Shown: positions 17,916 to 26,565, counted from the first letter of the stretch. The stretch: 64,000 bases of DNA from Crocinitomicaceae bacterium (GCA_029249445.1 JAQWHI010000018.1:124001-188000), one strand, 5' to 3'. Numbers and translations: made by a program. The notes: generated from the sequence alone by a model not told the origin.

Positions 17916-19289
17916 ATGAAAAAACTTCTTCTCTCGATTTTTGTTCTCACATCAATGCATACTGTGTTAGGACGAGACAAAGCTGAATATTCTCTAAATT
18001 ATTTTGCCATTTATGATTACAATTTGGATGCTTTTTTGGTGATCGATGACAGTGCCACCTACAACACGTACGATTCGGAGGGGCACACAGTGCACTCCTA
18101 TTGTTTTTTGAGTGAAAAGTATTCATTTGAGTAATTCAAAACCGACTTTATAGCGCTCTCTATTGCAGACCAAGGAGTTTATTTTTTGCACAAGGGAGGT
18201 GGCACGACTTACCTCTTGAAAAATGACACTCTGAAAAGGCATGACCAGTCATTTAATCATATAAGTCAATACTCTGGTTCTTTATTTTGTGCGAACGACC
18301 ATCTTCATTTTTTTGGTGGGTACGGACTATTTACGGAAAAAAACTACACGGTTCGCTACGACACCGCCACAGGCGAATGGTACAAAATACAGACTGTTGG
18401 CGCGGAAATTCCGAAACCACGATTTGGTTGTTTCAGTAAAGTCGTGGAAGACAATCTTTACATTCTGGGTGGACAGAGGCAAATGAATACATCAAAGGTA
18501 GCTCAATTCAAAGATGCTTGGAAGTTCAGGGCCAAAGAGAAAGAATGGGAGAAGTTGGGAATGCTTGTTTCTCCTATAGTTCTTCAGCTATAGAAAAAAG
18601 TTATACGAGCTGCACAAGATCTCCATTCGTACACAGAGGCAATTGTCTTGCTCATTTGGATCTTTTGAAGAACAAGTACAGCTATTATGAGGACGAGTTT
18701 TTTGAGACAATAGATCGAATTATAAGTCATCCAACCACGGATGAGCTGTTACTCGTCCGGAGGGCCTCCAAAAATCAACGTATCTCTTGCCATATCAGTA
18801 GCCTGGATGAATTGCTTTCTGATCCAATTGAGAAGGGGGGTATTGTATGAGGTGCCTGTCGTGAAAGAATCAACTTTGGGCATTCTACCGTAGCTGCTTT
18901 TGTTGCCGGGATCGCTTCTTATATATTTTACTTTATTGAAACTCTCTTCCTTTAAAGTGGTTCACAAATCACATTTACAGAATGAAAAGAGTATTCCACC
19001 TAATTTTTTCTCACCCCTTGAAAAAGAGATTCTACTATTTCTTTTGGAAAAGGAAAGCGGGTTTTTGGTCTCTGATTTGAACCATTATTTCGATGAAGAA
19101 TTTTTGAGTTATCCTGCGTTAAAGAAACGTCGAGAGACATTCATTTGCTACTTGCGCACAAAACTTAGTGACGTTTCAGATTTGAACCAGTTGGAGGTTT
19201 TAATTGAAGTAAAATCTGAAAAAGACCGGCGATTGAAAATAATTTCCTTGCATCCAGAACTTCGAGAAAAACTATTAAGACACTTTTAA
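17916..19289 (+). pseudogene. Decayed Kelch-repeat/TM/C-terminal-domain protein (two nonsense codons, two frameshifts)
   Basis: The pieces read as one gene. They are a signal peptide (MKKLLLSIFVLTSMHTVLG), Kelch-type blades (HFFGGYGLFTEKNYTVRYD, RFGCFSKVVEDNLYILGG), a membrane segment (LLLLPGSLLIYFTLLKL) and a charged C-terminal domain (FFSPLEKEILLFLLEKE...KRRETFICYLRTKL). That last domain resembles the winged-helix-like tails of Bacteroidota Kelch proteins. Breaks: TAA at 18132-18134 with the same frame continuing; a one-base shift at about 18555-18565 (KEWEKLG into NACFSYS); a shift at the G6 run 18835-18840; and TAG at 18891-18893 just before the membrane helix. Four lesions make decay much likelier than error. 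Confidence 0.85.
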
Positions 19290-19360
19290 GTTGTTTGACC
19301 TGATACTCCATTCTTTCTGCATTAATTAATGGGGGATGCGTGTTTGATGCATTTAATTCC

Positions 19361-19368
19361 TAATTTTG
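19361..19368 (+). promoter_or_regulatory. -7 element (TAATTTTG) of ssrA
   Basis: TAATTTTG matches TAnnTTTG. Its end lies 12 bases before the mature tmRNA 5' end, consistent with a short leader removed by RNase P. A TTTG occurs upstream but at 14-base spacing. Confidence 0.6.
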
Positions 19369-19380
19369 TAACAGTTCTTT

Positions 19381-19781
19381 GGGGTCGTATTGGATTTGAC
19401 AGCGATAGCAGTTGTTGAGTGCAAGCATGTCGAGCAATGTGGTGAGGCTCGTAAACAATTAGTCACAAACTATAATTGACAACACGTCATACAGACTTGC
19501 TGCTTAATTTACGGAATGTAAATTGGCTTAATCTAGTGGAATAATAGTACACAGACAAGTTCCCTCTCCTTCTTTTCAGCCTGTTAATCGAGGGAACCAG
19601 AGGGACCAAAAATTACAGGATAGCAGTTGCGATGCTTTTAAGCAACTGTGAGATTCAGAAGCTAAGTACAATTATTGGGTGTCTTTGTCCGAGGTTGTAT
19701 CGAAAATCCAATCGAAGAATAAACATGTAGAAAGCTTAGTAATTCGTCGTTTGGACGAGGGTTCGAAACCCTCCGACTCCA
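19381..19781 (+). ncRNA. ssrA: Transfer-messenger RNA (tmRNA)
   Basis: The RNA rescues stalled ribosomes by trans-translation with SmpB. The 5' GGGGUCG pairs with 3' CGACUCC (one G-U) to form the tRNA-like acceptor stem. GAGGGTTCGAAACCCTC forms the T-arm. The discriminator A at 19781 is followed by CT rather than CCA, so CCA must be added after transcription. The tag frame ends at the TAA at 19505-19507 and reads ...DNTSYRLAA. By length it matches the nine-residue GENNYALAA-type tags of other Bacteroidota, which would make GAC the resume codon. Tag start is inferred; the tag end is clear. The smpB gene is 1.7 kb downstream. Confidence 0.96.
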
Positions 19782-19786
19782 CTGAT

Positions 19787-19820
19787 AAAAGCGTTCGCCC
19801 TTTGGGCGGACGCTTTTTTT
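19787..19820 (+). terminator. Intrinsic terminator of ssrA
   Basis: The stem AAGCGTtCGCCC/GGGCGgACGCTT with a TTT loop is followed by T7, six bases after the tmRNA 3' end. Confidence 0.9.
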
Positions 19821-19985
19821 CTGATTCGAACTGAGCTTTGCTCAAGTGAGGAATCAGAAAAAAAGCGTCGATGCGCTTTGCGCAAGAACGCTTTTATCCA
19901 CTGTGACGAGGATAGAGGGTTCTGCAAACCCGGCGCAATTGTTTTTTTTTGATTCGAACTGCGCTTTGCGTTAGAACGTGAATAG
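19821..19985 (+). repeat. Cluster of related imperfect hairpins behind ssrA
   Basis: Hairpin 1 (19821-19857) has arms CTGATTC/GAATCAG and GAGC-TTT-GCTC. Hairpin 2 (19861-19895) has AAAAGCGT/ACGCTTTT outer arms and TGCGC-TTT-GCGCA. A third copy begins at 19951 with GATTCGAACTGCGCTTTGCG, nearly repeating GATTCGAACTGAGCTTTGC of hairpin 1. A short GGGTT/AACCC hairpin lies between them. All share the core GATTCGAACTG and a GC-TTT-GC loop. No coding frame is credible here. They may be a small repeat family or stacked terminators for ssrA and the convergent RRM gene. Confidence 0.6.
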
Positions 19986-20023
19986 GAGTGGGGCACCACC
20001 GCAGCGGTACTTTTTGTGACGTG

Positions 20024-20620
20024 CTAAAATTCTTCCTCTTCGTCTGTCCAGCCGCGTTTTTTGCTTTTCAAGAGTTCCAATTCCCAATCGTCGTCTTCGT
20101 CCAAATGGAAGTTGTTCTTCTTTCCACTTTTCTTGTAAGCCGACATTTTGTTTTCACGGGATTCGCTGGAGTTATCAGGACCGGAAACTTTTTTCTTTCC
20201 GCCTTTTCCTCGTTTGGTTTTCTTCACCGGTTCAGAAGTTGACGTATCCTCACGTTCATTCATGAAGGGCGAATCTTCCTTTACTGGCGGTGTATAGGTC
20301 CGTTCTGCTCTTTGTGGGCGGTCATCACGCCGTGGTCGGTTTGAGTCAAAGGATCGGGCTTGTGGCCTGCTATTTCCTCTGTCTTCAGCTTCCTTCACAA
20401 CGATACTTCTACCATTGATGGTGTGGCCATCCAGTCCTTCGATTGCTTTTGCTGTCTCGTCGTCCGAAGACATCTCAACGAAAGCGAACCCTCTGGGTTT
20501 GCCCGTTTCTTTGTCTTTAGCAATGTGAGACTTCACAACAGTACCATACTGTTCGAACAATTCTTTTAATTCATCATCGGAAACTCCGAAATCTAATTTT
20601 GCAACAAATATACTTGCCAT
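20024..20620 (-). CDS. RNA-binding protein with one RRM domain and a charged tail
   Basis: The 198-residue protein has an N-terminal RRM with RNP2 IFVAKLDF and RNP1 KPRGFAFVEM, ending near residue 78 (GRSIVVKEAE). RRM proteins of this type bind single-stranded RNA and are common in Bacteroidota and cyanobacteria. The remaining 120 residues are disordered. They are Arg/Pro/Asp-rich (RPRRDDRPQRAERT), then Lys/Gly-rich (KKTKRGKGGKKK), ending in an acidic patch (DEDDDWELELL...DEEEEF). The tail is longer than in the minimal family members. Confidence 0.9.
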   Translation of the reverse strand: MASIFVAKLDFGVSDDELKELFEQYGTVVKSHIAKDKETGKPRGFAFVEMSSDDETAKAIEGLDGHTINGRSIVVKEAEDRGNSRPQARSFDSNRPRRDDRPQRAERTYTPPVKEDSPFMNEREDTSTSEPVKKTKRGKGGKKKVSGPDNSSESRENKMSAYKKSGKKNNFHLDEDDDWELELLKSKKRGWTDEEEEF

Positions 20621-20794
20621 ATCAATTTGACACTGAGAAGATTATTATTACCACAATATTATTTTTTTTTTGTGGCATTACAAAAGTAAAAACAAAAAAT
20701 AATCGTACAAAATGCCACACTATTATTTCTTTATTAATTTTTCAAACCCGTTTTGAAGTGGATTAAATGTATTTTTTATTTGGAACAGCGGCCA

Positions 20795-21400
20795 TTAAAC
20801 TTCAAACGGTTGCCGGTTGAGTAACGAGCGACTTAGGGTGATTTCGTCTGCATATTGCAGTTCAGATCCGATGGCTACACCACGTGAGAGGGTTGAAATT
20901 GCAACATTGAATTCCTTTAGTTTCTTGAAGATGAAAAAGTTGGTGGTATCTCCCTCCATAGTTGCACTCAGTGCAAAAATCACTTCATTGACCGATTTTG
21001 TTTGCACCCGTTCGATCAGTGCGTTGATGTTCAGATCCGACGGGCCGATGCCATCCATTGGAGAGATGATTCCGCCCAATACGTGGTAAACACCTTTGTA
21101 GGAGTCCGTAGATTCGATGGCCAATACATCGCGAATGTCTTCAACAACGCAGATGGTGGAGTGGTCGCGTTTGTCACTCGAACAAATACTACAAATGGGC
21201 ATGTCAGAGATGTTTCCACAGACGCTGCATTTTTTTGTGTGTTGCTTCATTTGGACGAAAGCATCAGCGAAATCTCGAATTTCTTCTTCGCTGCGGTTCA
21301 TGAGGTTCAATACCAAGCGAAGTGCAGTACGTCGCCCGATTCCTGGGAGCGATGCAATTTGATCTACTGCCGTTTCAATGTGCTTGGATGGAATTTTCAC
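20795..21400 (-). CDS. recR: Recombination mediator RecR
   Basis: RecR works with RecO (and RecF) to load RecA at gaps. The 201-residue protein has the helix-hairpin-helix LPGIGRRTALRLVL, a zinc finger (CSVCGNISDMPICSIC), and a TOPRIM domain from ICVVEDIRDVLAIE to LGGIISPMDGIGPSDL. The C-terminal ATLSRGVA-type motif is present as TLSRGVAIGSELQYAD. The start is GTG (21400); MKIPSKHIETAVDQI aligns with family N-termini and no ATG is available. The gap to the RRM gene (about 170 bases) is AT-rich without a gene. Confidence 0.96.
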   Translation of the reverse strand: MKIPSKHIETAVDQIASLPGIGRRTALRLVLNLMNRSEEEIRDFADAFVQMKQHTKKCSVCGNISDMPICSICSSDKRDHSTICVVEDIRDVLAIESTDSYKGVYHVLGGIISPMDGIGPSDLNINALIERVQTKSVNEVIFALSATMEGDTTNFFIFKKLKEFNVAISTLSRGVAIGSELQYADEITLSRSLLNRQPFEV

Positions 21401-21507
21401 GCCCTAAAGATATTCATAATTCAAGAAAGAGCGGGTAAATTTATTATTCGATCTGAACCTATTGAATCAAATTAAAACACTTATTTTTGACACCCGACGC
21501 AGAACAA

Positions 21508-21963
21508 GTGAAAAACCAAATCAACATACAGAACAAAAAGGCGCGTTTTGAGTACCATTTGCTCGAAGAGTTTGTCGCTGGTATTCAACTGGCAGGAACG
21601 GAGATCAAGAGCATTCGCAATGCCAAAGCAAGCATACTTGAGGCTTACTGTGTCTTTGAGAACGGTGAAGTATGGATTCGCAACATGCACATTGCAATGT
21701 ATGAAAACAGCTCGTTTTATCAGCACAAGCCACGAAGTGATCGAAAGCTGTTGCTCAACAAAAAAGAAATCAACAAAATTGAAAAGTTTCTGAAAGACAA
21801 AGGGAACACCTTGATTCCGGTCAAAATGTTCATCTCAGAGAAGGGGTGGGCGAAAATGGTGATCGCCTGTGCCAAAGGAAAGAAACTGCACGACAAACGA
21901 CAAGATTTGAAGGAAAAGGCCGATAAACGAGACGTTGACCGTGTGCTGAAAGGCATTCGCTAA
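21508..21963 (+). CDS. smpB: SsrA-binding protein SmpB
   Basis: SmpB delivers tmRNA to stalled ribosomes and occupies the decoding centre. Motifs are NKKARFEYHLLEEFVAGIQL, GTEIKSIRNAKASI, the basic KPRSDRKLLLNKKEI and a C-terminal lysine-rich tail (HDKRQDLKEKADKRDVDRVLKG) that inserts into the mRNA channel. The GTG at 21508 (151 residues) gives the family-typical start; a TTG seven codons upstream is also possible. No ATG exists at this end. It is divergent from recR and close to its RNA partner ssrA. Confidence 0.96.
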   Translation: MKNQINIQNKKARFEYHLLEEFVAGIQLAGTEIKSIRNAKASILEAYCVFENGEVWIRNMHIAMYENSSFYQHKPRSDRKLLLNKKEINKIEKFLKDKGNTLIPVKMFISEKGWAKMVIACAKGKKLHDKRQDLKEKADKRDVDRVLKGIR

Positions 21964-21967
21964 TCCA

Positions 21968-22822
21968 CTAAAGAAATCCGAGGCTCATGATATGGGCCCA
22001 CCTGTATCCTGTGAGTAGGTAAAGCAACAGTAAGGCATTGATGCCGTAATAACTGAAGTGGTACAACACCGTGAAGCTTATTTCTCTGCGCTTGTAGCGG
22101 ACTGTATATGCAGGAACGAGAAACAGAAGTGCGAGCAACCACCCAATACGGTAAAAATTCAAATTGATTTCAAATGGCGTGTCTTCTGTTTTTCCAAGTG
22201 AAATGATTCGTATGGGATTGTGAAACAACCAACTCGATTCAACAAGTACGTTTTCGTTTTCGCTGTACAAAGTGGATCGGATGTTTTCAACCCAGAAGTA
22301 GTCGCCGTCATTTGTTTCGATGCGGCTCACCGATGCGCCGTCAAAACCCCGCATTTGATTCAAGGAATAGCCGACAACTTTGCCTTCGCTGAAGTGGTGC
22401 GGCAAGAAGTAATCAGCAACAATAAAGAGGGAGAGCAAGCACCCCAAAATTGCTGAGAAGCGGATGATTCGCCATTTTCGTCCATTAATCAAGCTTTGGA
22501 AGTAGCGCTCGTTTTCGAGTTGTTCCCTGTATTGTTGTTGTTTGAAGCGCTGCCGTGCCTCTCTTGCACGTGCCTCGTATTCTTCAGCAGTTGGAGTTCT
22601 ATGTGCCGTTGCTCCTCGAGTATCGCTTGCTTTTGGGACCGATTTTTTTCCTGTGAGTATGTCATAGGCCTCGGTGATTGCAACAAATTTTGTTACGGCA
22701 TCTGTACTTGGATTTCTATCCGGATGGTAACGCATGGCCAGCTTTCGGTGGGCTTTCCGCACACTGTCTTGCGAGGCATTGTTCGGAAGTCCGAGGGATT
22801 TATAATACGCTCTTTTTGGCAC
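21968..22822 (-). CDS. Membrane protein with N-terminal DnaJ domain
   Basis: The 284-residue protein opens with a J domain (AYYKSLGLPNNASQDSVRKAHRKLAMRYHPD split around residues 5-35) including the essential HPD in YHPDRNP. A charged Arg/Gln-rich linker (about 75-110) precedes a membrane helix (IRFSAILGCLLSLFIVADYF). After a periplasmic loop, two or three more helices follow (IGWLLALLFLVPAYTV, LYHFSYYGINALLLLYLLTG). J-domain proteins recruit DnaK, here presumably at the membrane. It starts with GTG and overlaps the 3' end of menE by 23 bases, so the two are coupled. The specific client is unknown. Confidence 0.8.
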   Translation of the reverse strand: MPKRAYYKSLGLPNNASQDSVRKAHRKLAMRYHPDRNPSTDAVTKFVAITEAYDILTGKKSVPKASDTRGATAHRTPTAEEYEARAREARQRFKQQQYREQLENERYFQSLINGRKWRIIRFSAILGCLLSLFIVADYFLPHHFSEGKVVGYSLNQMRGFDGASVSRIETNDGDYFWVENIRSTLYSENENVLVESSWLFHNPIRIISLGKTEDTPFEINLNFYRIGWLLALLFLVPAYTVRYKRREISFTVLYHFSYYGINALLLLYLLTGYRWAHIMSLGFL

Positions 22823-23810
22823 TTTTACGTTTTTCTATTGTTGCGATTCGATTGATTTTCTTGCTTTCTGTATAGACGAAAGTGTTAAAATAGTACAGTT
22901 CCTTCGGTACTTCGTGTGCTTCGAGTAGTCCGATAAAGTCGGATTTTTTGAGTTCCAACTCCTGCGCCGATTCGATACACAGCACAACTTTACTTCCGAG
23001 GTAGTCGTCGTTCAATCCTGAAATGAAGAATGGCACATTCAACCGTTCGGAAATTTTGTGTTCGAGTGCTTCAGGGTGAAGTTTAATTCCACCAGAATTG
23101 ATTGTGAAGTCGGACCGTCCAATCCATTGAAACGAAGTAGGAGAGAGCAGTTGCACTTGATCATTTGTGCTGAGATTCGTGGCTCCAACGTGCGGAGCAT
23201 CAATGACCAATTGTCCGTTTGTTTCTTTGAATGTGACACCAGGAAGTGCTTTGAAAGCTGAATCGTTGTTGGACAGATCACGCAGTGCAACGTGCGATAG
23301 TGTTTCGGTCATTCCGTAGGTGTGAAAGATGCGTGGTGCGATTTTTTGTAGTTGTTCTTGGAGTGGTTTCGAGACAGGGCCGCCGCCAACGATGATTTTT
23401 TTTGCTTTGTTGAGCGTTTCGCTGTCGTGTTCAATCGACTGCTGAAGTTGCATGGGTACCATTGCGATAAAGTCGAATGCCTTGTTTAGGTCATGCAACG
23501 GTCGACTTGAAATTGCTCCAACGTAGAGTTCAAGATCCAATACGATACTACGTACGATCATCATTTTTCCTGCTATGGTTGTAGGAGAGAGGCAGAGGAG
23601 TGCTGAGTTTCCAGCATGCAGGTGGAGGTGTTTTCCTGTTGCTTTTGCCGAAGCAATCATGTATTTTTTGTCGAGCAGTATTGTTTTTGGGGTTCCTGTT
23701 GACCCGGATGTTTTCGTTTTGATGCTGGTTTCGCTTGCATTCCATTCGTCGATGAACTCCATGACGTGATCACGTGTCCTTTGATCGGTGGTGACGAATT
23801 TGATGTTCAT
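22800..23810 (-). CDS. menE: O-succinylbenzoate-CoA ligase-like AMP-forming enzyme
   Basis: MenE activates o-succinylbenzoate with CoA in menaquinone synthesis, the respiratory quinone of Bacteroidota. The 336-residue protein carries the AMP-binding P-loop KTSGSTGTPKTILLDK, the adenylate motif HTYGMTETLSHVAL, and WIGRSDFTINSGGIKLHPEALE. KINRIATIEKRK supplies the catalytic lysine region. It is shorter than many MenE proteins (about 450 residues), which is typical of Bacteroidota forms. The ATG at 23810 was chosen because the extra 31 residues upstream are not family-like. Other men genes are not nearby. Function as MenE is inferred from family and length. Confidence 0.82.
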   Translation of the reverse strand: MNIKFVTTDQRTRDHVMEFIDEWNASETSIKTKTSGSTGTPKTILLDKKYMIASAKATGKHLHLHAGNSALLCLSPTTIAGKMMIVRSIVLDLELYVGAISSRPLHDLNKAFDFIAMVPMQLQQSIEHDSETLNKAKKIIVGGGPVSKPLQEQLQKIAPRIFHTYGMTETLSHVALRDLSNNDSAFKALPGVTFKETNGQLVIDAPHVGATNLSTNDQVQLLSPTSFQWIGRSDFTINSGGIKLHPEALEHKISERLNVPFFISGLNDDYLGSKVVLCIESAQELELKKSDFIGLLEAHEVPKELYYFNTFVYTESKKINRIATIEKRKSAKKSVL

Positions 23811-23991
23811 ATTCTCTGCAGCTCGCATTTGGTTCAAAGGTAATAACTTTGGATTAGAATGCTCCACCTTTAATTGATGCTGTGATTGTCTTGAAATTGA
23901 CATTTAAGTTCATTGAGGTCTTGTGTATTAATTGATATATTCATACCTTTTCATAGAATTATACGTTATAGGATAGAAAGAAAATAGTAAA

Positions 23992-24462
23992 ATGATGAAA
24001 AAGATAGTAGTGGCGTTAGGTTTGGGATTGTTTTCCTTGGTTACAATGAGTTATATGTGTTCAGAAGGATACTCTTCTGAAAATTCTAAAATACGCTCAG
24101 TACCTGCAGGAAATGATGGCATTTACTTCAACAAGATGTCGCTCGAAGACGCGAAGAAAGAAGCGTTAAAGACGGGAAAATTGATTTTTATTGATGCGTA
24201 TACGGAATGGTGCGGGCCTTGCAAGCGAATGGCTGCAACTTCATTTAAAGATCAAGCGGTTGGGGAGTTGTACAACAAGAGTTTCATTAACCTGAAGATA
24301 GAGATGGAAAAAAGTCCTGAGGGTCCGGATGTTGCCCGTAAGTATGGCGTTCGTGCCTATCCCACTTTGCTTATTGTGGATGGTACAGGGAAACTAATCA
24401 AACAAACGATTGGAATGAAAAATAACGCGCAACTTATTGCCTTTGCGCAGGCCGTACTTTGA
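23992..24462 (+). CDS. Periplasmic thioredoxin-family protein
   Basis: The 156-residue protein has an N-terminal signal or anchor (KKIVVALGLGLFSLVTMSYM) and a thioredoxin fold with active site TEWCGPCKRMAATSF. The cis-Pro is in VRAYPTLLIVDGTG. The layout resembles DsbD-gamma-type thioredoxins that act in the periplasm. The Cys after the signal (MSYMCSEG) is not in a good lipobox. A probable promoter (TTG-N20-TACCTTTT, around 23921-23951) lies upstream and a terminator follows, so it looks monocistronic. Confidence 0.88.
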   Translation: MMKKIVVALGLGLFSLVTMSYMCSEGYSSENSKIRSVPAGNDGIYFNKMSLEDAKKEALKTGKLIFIDAYTEWCGPCKRMAATSFKDQAVGELYNKSFINLKIEMEKSPEGPDVARKYGVRAYPTLLIVDGTGKLIKQTIGMKNNAQLIAFAQAVL

Positions 24463-24501
24463 ACCAAGGTTTTGGACCTATAAAATTTTAGGAATGAAAG
24501 G

Positions 24502-24530
24502 AACCCGCTCTAATGGAGCGGTTTTTTTTT
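24502..24530 (+). terminator. Intrinsic terminator after the thioredoxin gene
   Basis: The stem CCGCTC/GAGCGG with loop TAATG is followed by T9. Confidence 0.88.
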
Positions 24531-24601
24531 ATGTTTGTTCTTCCGATATAAGTTGTGGGAACAAAAATATAGTTTTTGGCATTTCAGCACGCGACACAGT
24601 C

Positions 24602-24638
24602 AAAAAAAAGCCCCAGCAACGGGTTGCTAGGGCTTTTG
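24602..24638 (-). terminator. Intrinsic terminator of rpsA
   Basis: On the minus strand the stem AAAGCCCtAGCAAC/GTTGCTgGGGCTTT is followed by T8, 21 bases after the rpsA stop. Confidence 0.88.
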
Positions 24639-24658
24639 TATTTTTAATGGATTGGGAT

Positions 24659-26443
24659 TTATTTATCGCCTTCCATTTTTTGTTTCAATTCAGCCAAGGC
24701 GTCCAAATCTCCGAGTGTTGATTTCTCAGAATTTTGGTTTACTTGTTTCACTGCAGCAGACGAAGCGCTTGCTTTGTTGCCTTTACCACCTTTCTTCGTT
24801 GGCTTTGTATCGTCTCCTTCTTCGAATGTTCTTGTGTGAGATACTACGATCTTACGTCCATCCTTGTTGAATTCGATCACTACGAAGTCCAATGTTTCTT
24901 CCACCTTCGCATTCGTTCCATCTTCTTTTCTCATGTGACGTGCAGGACAGATTCCTTCAAGTCCGTATGGAAGTGCAACGATTCCAGATTTGTCTTTGTT
25001 TTCGATGATGGTACCTTGGTGCGTTGAACCTTCAACAAATGTAGATTCGAATGCATCCCATGGGTTCTCTTCAAGTTGTTTGTGTCCTAGAGAGATACGA
25101 CGGCTTTCGCGATCGATTTCCAAAACAACAACATCCATCATGTCATCCACTTTACAGAATTCAGATGGGTGCTTGATTTTCTTCTGCCAAGAAAGGTCAG
25201 AAATGTGAATCAATCCATCAACTCCTTCTTCAAGTTCAACGAACACACCGAAGTTTGTGAAGTTACGCACTTTCGCATTGTGCTTCGTTTTCACTGCGTA
25301 CTTTCCTTCGATTGCTTCCCATGGATCTGGCATTAACTGCTTGATACCAAGTGACATTTTTCGTTCTTCTCTATCGAGCGTAAGTACAACTGCCTCTACC
25401 TGGTCTCCAACTTTCAAGAAGTCTTGAGCAGAGCGCAGGTGCTGTGACCAGCTCATTTCAGAAACGTGGATCAAACCTTCTACACCGGCAGCGATTTCAA
25501 CAAACGCACCGTAGTCAGCCATAACCACAACTTTTCCTTTTACTTTATCTCCAACGTTCATTTCAGCATCGAGTGCATCCCAAGGATGTGATTCCAATTG
25601 CTTCAATCCAAGTGCAATTCTTTTCTTCTCGTCATCGAAGTCGAGAATTACAACGTTTAGTTTTTGATCCAATTCAACGATTTCTTCTGGGTGGTTAACA
25701 CGTCCCCAAGATAAATCGGTAATGTGAACAAGTCCGTCAACACCTCCAAGGTCGATGAATACACCGTAAGAAGTGATGTTTTTAACTGTTCCTTCCAATA
25801 CTTGACCTTTTTCAAGTCCAGAAATAATGAGTTTCTTTTGTTCTTCAAGTTCAGCTTCGATAAGTGCTTTGTGTGAAACAACAACATTTTTAAATTCTTG
25901 GTTGATTTTCACCACTTTGAATTCCATGTTCTTTCCAACGTACACATCGTAGTCACGAATTGGCTTCACATCAATTTGCGAACCAGGTAAGAATGCTTCG
26001 AGACCAAATACATCTACGATCAATCCTCCTTTTGTTCTGCACTTTACAAATCCAGTGATAATCTCACCTGTTTGAAGTACCTCGTTTACTTTCTTCCACG
26101 CTGAGTGCACACGAGCAATTCTGTGAGAAACCACCAATTGTCCGTATTTGTCTTCTTGTGTTTCAACGTAAACGTCTACTGTATCACCCTCTTTCAAGTC
26201 TGGGTTGTAACGGAATTCGCTTGTTGGAATTACACCTTCTGATTTTGATCCGATGTTGATCACAACTTCTTTCTTGTTCAAAGAAACTACTGTACCCTGA
26301 ATTACTTCTCTTTCAGCAACGGAGTTCAAAGTACCTTCGTACTTGTCAGATAATTCAGATCGTTCTACTTGAGTGTAACCGTCTAATGCGAGCGCATCCC
26401 AGTCAAAGTCTGCAGTTCCCTGCACTGTTTTATTGTCTGCCAT
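24659..26443 (-). CDS. rpsA: 30S ribosomal protein S1
   Basis: S1 binds mRNA and helps position it on the 30S subunit. The 594-residue protein holds six S1/OB domains. They start near residues 50 (GTVVSLNKKEVVINIG), 135 (GFVKCRTKGGLIVDVFG), 217 (GTVKNITSYGVFIDLGG), 303 (GKVVVMADYGAFVEIA), 390 (AKVRNFTNFGVFVELEEG) and 478 (GTIIENKDKSGIVALPYG). A Lys/Gly/Ser-rich spacer and a short coiled end (LGDLDALAELKQKMEG) follow. Bacteroidota rely little on Shine-Dalgarno pairing, which gives S1 extra weight. It has its own -7 promoter element and terminator. Confidence 0.97.
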   Translation of the reverse strand: MADNKTVQGTADFDWDALALDGYTQVERSELSDKYEGTLNSVAEREVIQGTVVSLNKKEVVINIGSKSEGVIPTSEFRYNPDLKEGDTVDVYVETQEDKYGQLVVSHRIARVHSAWKKVNEVLQTGEIITGFVKCRTKGGLIVDVFGLEAFLPGSQIDVKPIRDYDVYVGKNMEFKVVKINQEFKNVVVSHKALIEAELEEQKKLIISGLEKGQVLEGTVKNITSYGVFIDLGGVDGLVHITDLSWGRVNHPEEIVELDQKLNVVILDFDDEKKRIALGLKQLESHPWDALDAEMNVGDKVKGKVVVMADYGAFVEIAAGVEGLIHVSEMSWSQHLRSAQDFLKVGDQVEAVVLTLDREERKMSLGIKQLMPDPWEAIEGKYAVKTKHNAKVRNFTNFGVFVELEEGVDGLIHISDLSWQKKIKHPSEFCKVDDMMDVVVLEIDRESRRISLGHKQLEENPWDAFESTFVEGSTHQGTIIENKDKSGIVALPYGLEGICPARHMRKEDGTNAKVEETLDFVVIEFNKDGRKIVVSHTRTFEEGDDTKPTKKGGKGNKASASSAAVKQVNQNSEKSTLGDLDALAELKQKMEGDK

Positions 26444-26557
26444 GTTGGCTGTAATAATTGTATTTCGAGTAACCTATTGAATCCCGAAAGAGTTAATAAA
26501 GTCGCATGTCTTAATAGGTTTGCGACAATCTTCCAATTGTACCATACAATCGGGGTG

Positions 26558-26565
26558 CAAAGATA
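26558..26565 (-). promoter_or_regulatory. -7 element (TATCTTTG) of rpsA
   Basis: On the minus strand TATCTTTG matches TAnnTTTG, about 115 bases before the rpsA ATG. A TTTG lies 17 bases upstream of it. This leaves a long 5' leader of roughly 110 bases, where autoregulation by S1 would be possible but is not shown. Confidence 0.55.

Noticed and set aside
18835-18840. G6 tract as a phase-variation switch
   Set aside because: The same gene has two nonsense codons and another frameshift, so changing this tract alone would not restore it.
19736-19999. Minus-strand 87-codon frame over the ssrA 3' end and hairpins
   Set aside because: Antisense to tmRNA and its terminator; the sequence is explained by RNA structure.
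19740-20020. Integration site of a mobile element at the ssrA 3' end
   Set aside because: No duplicated att core, integrase or phage gene was found; the tmRNA 3' end is intact.
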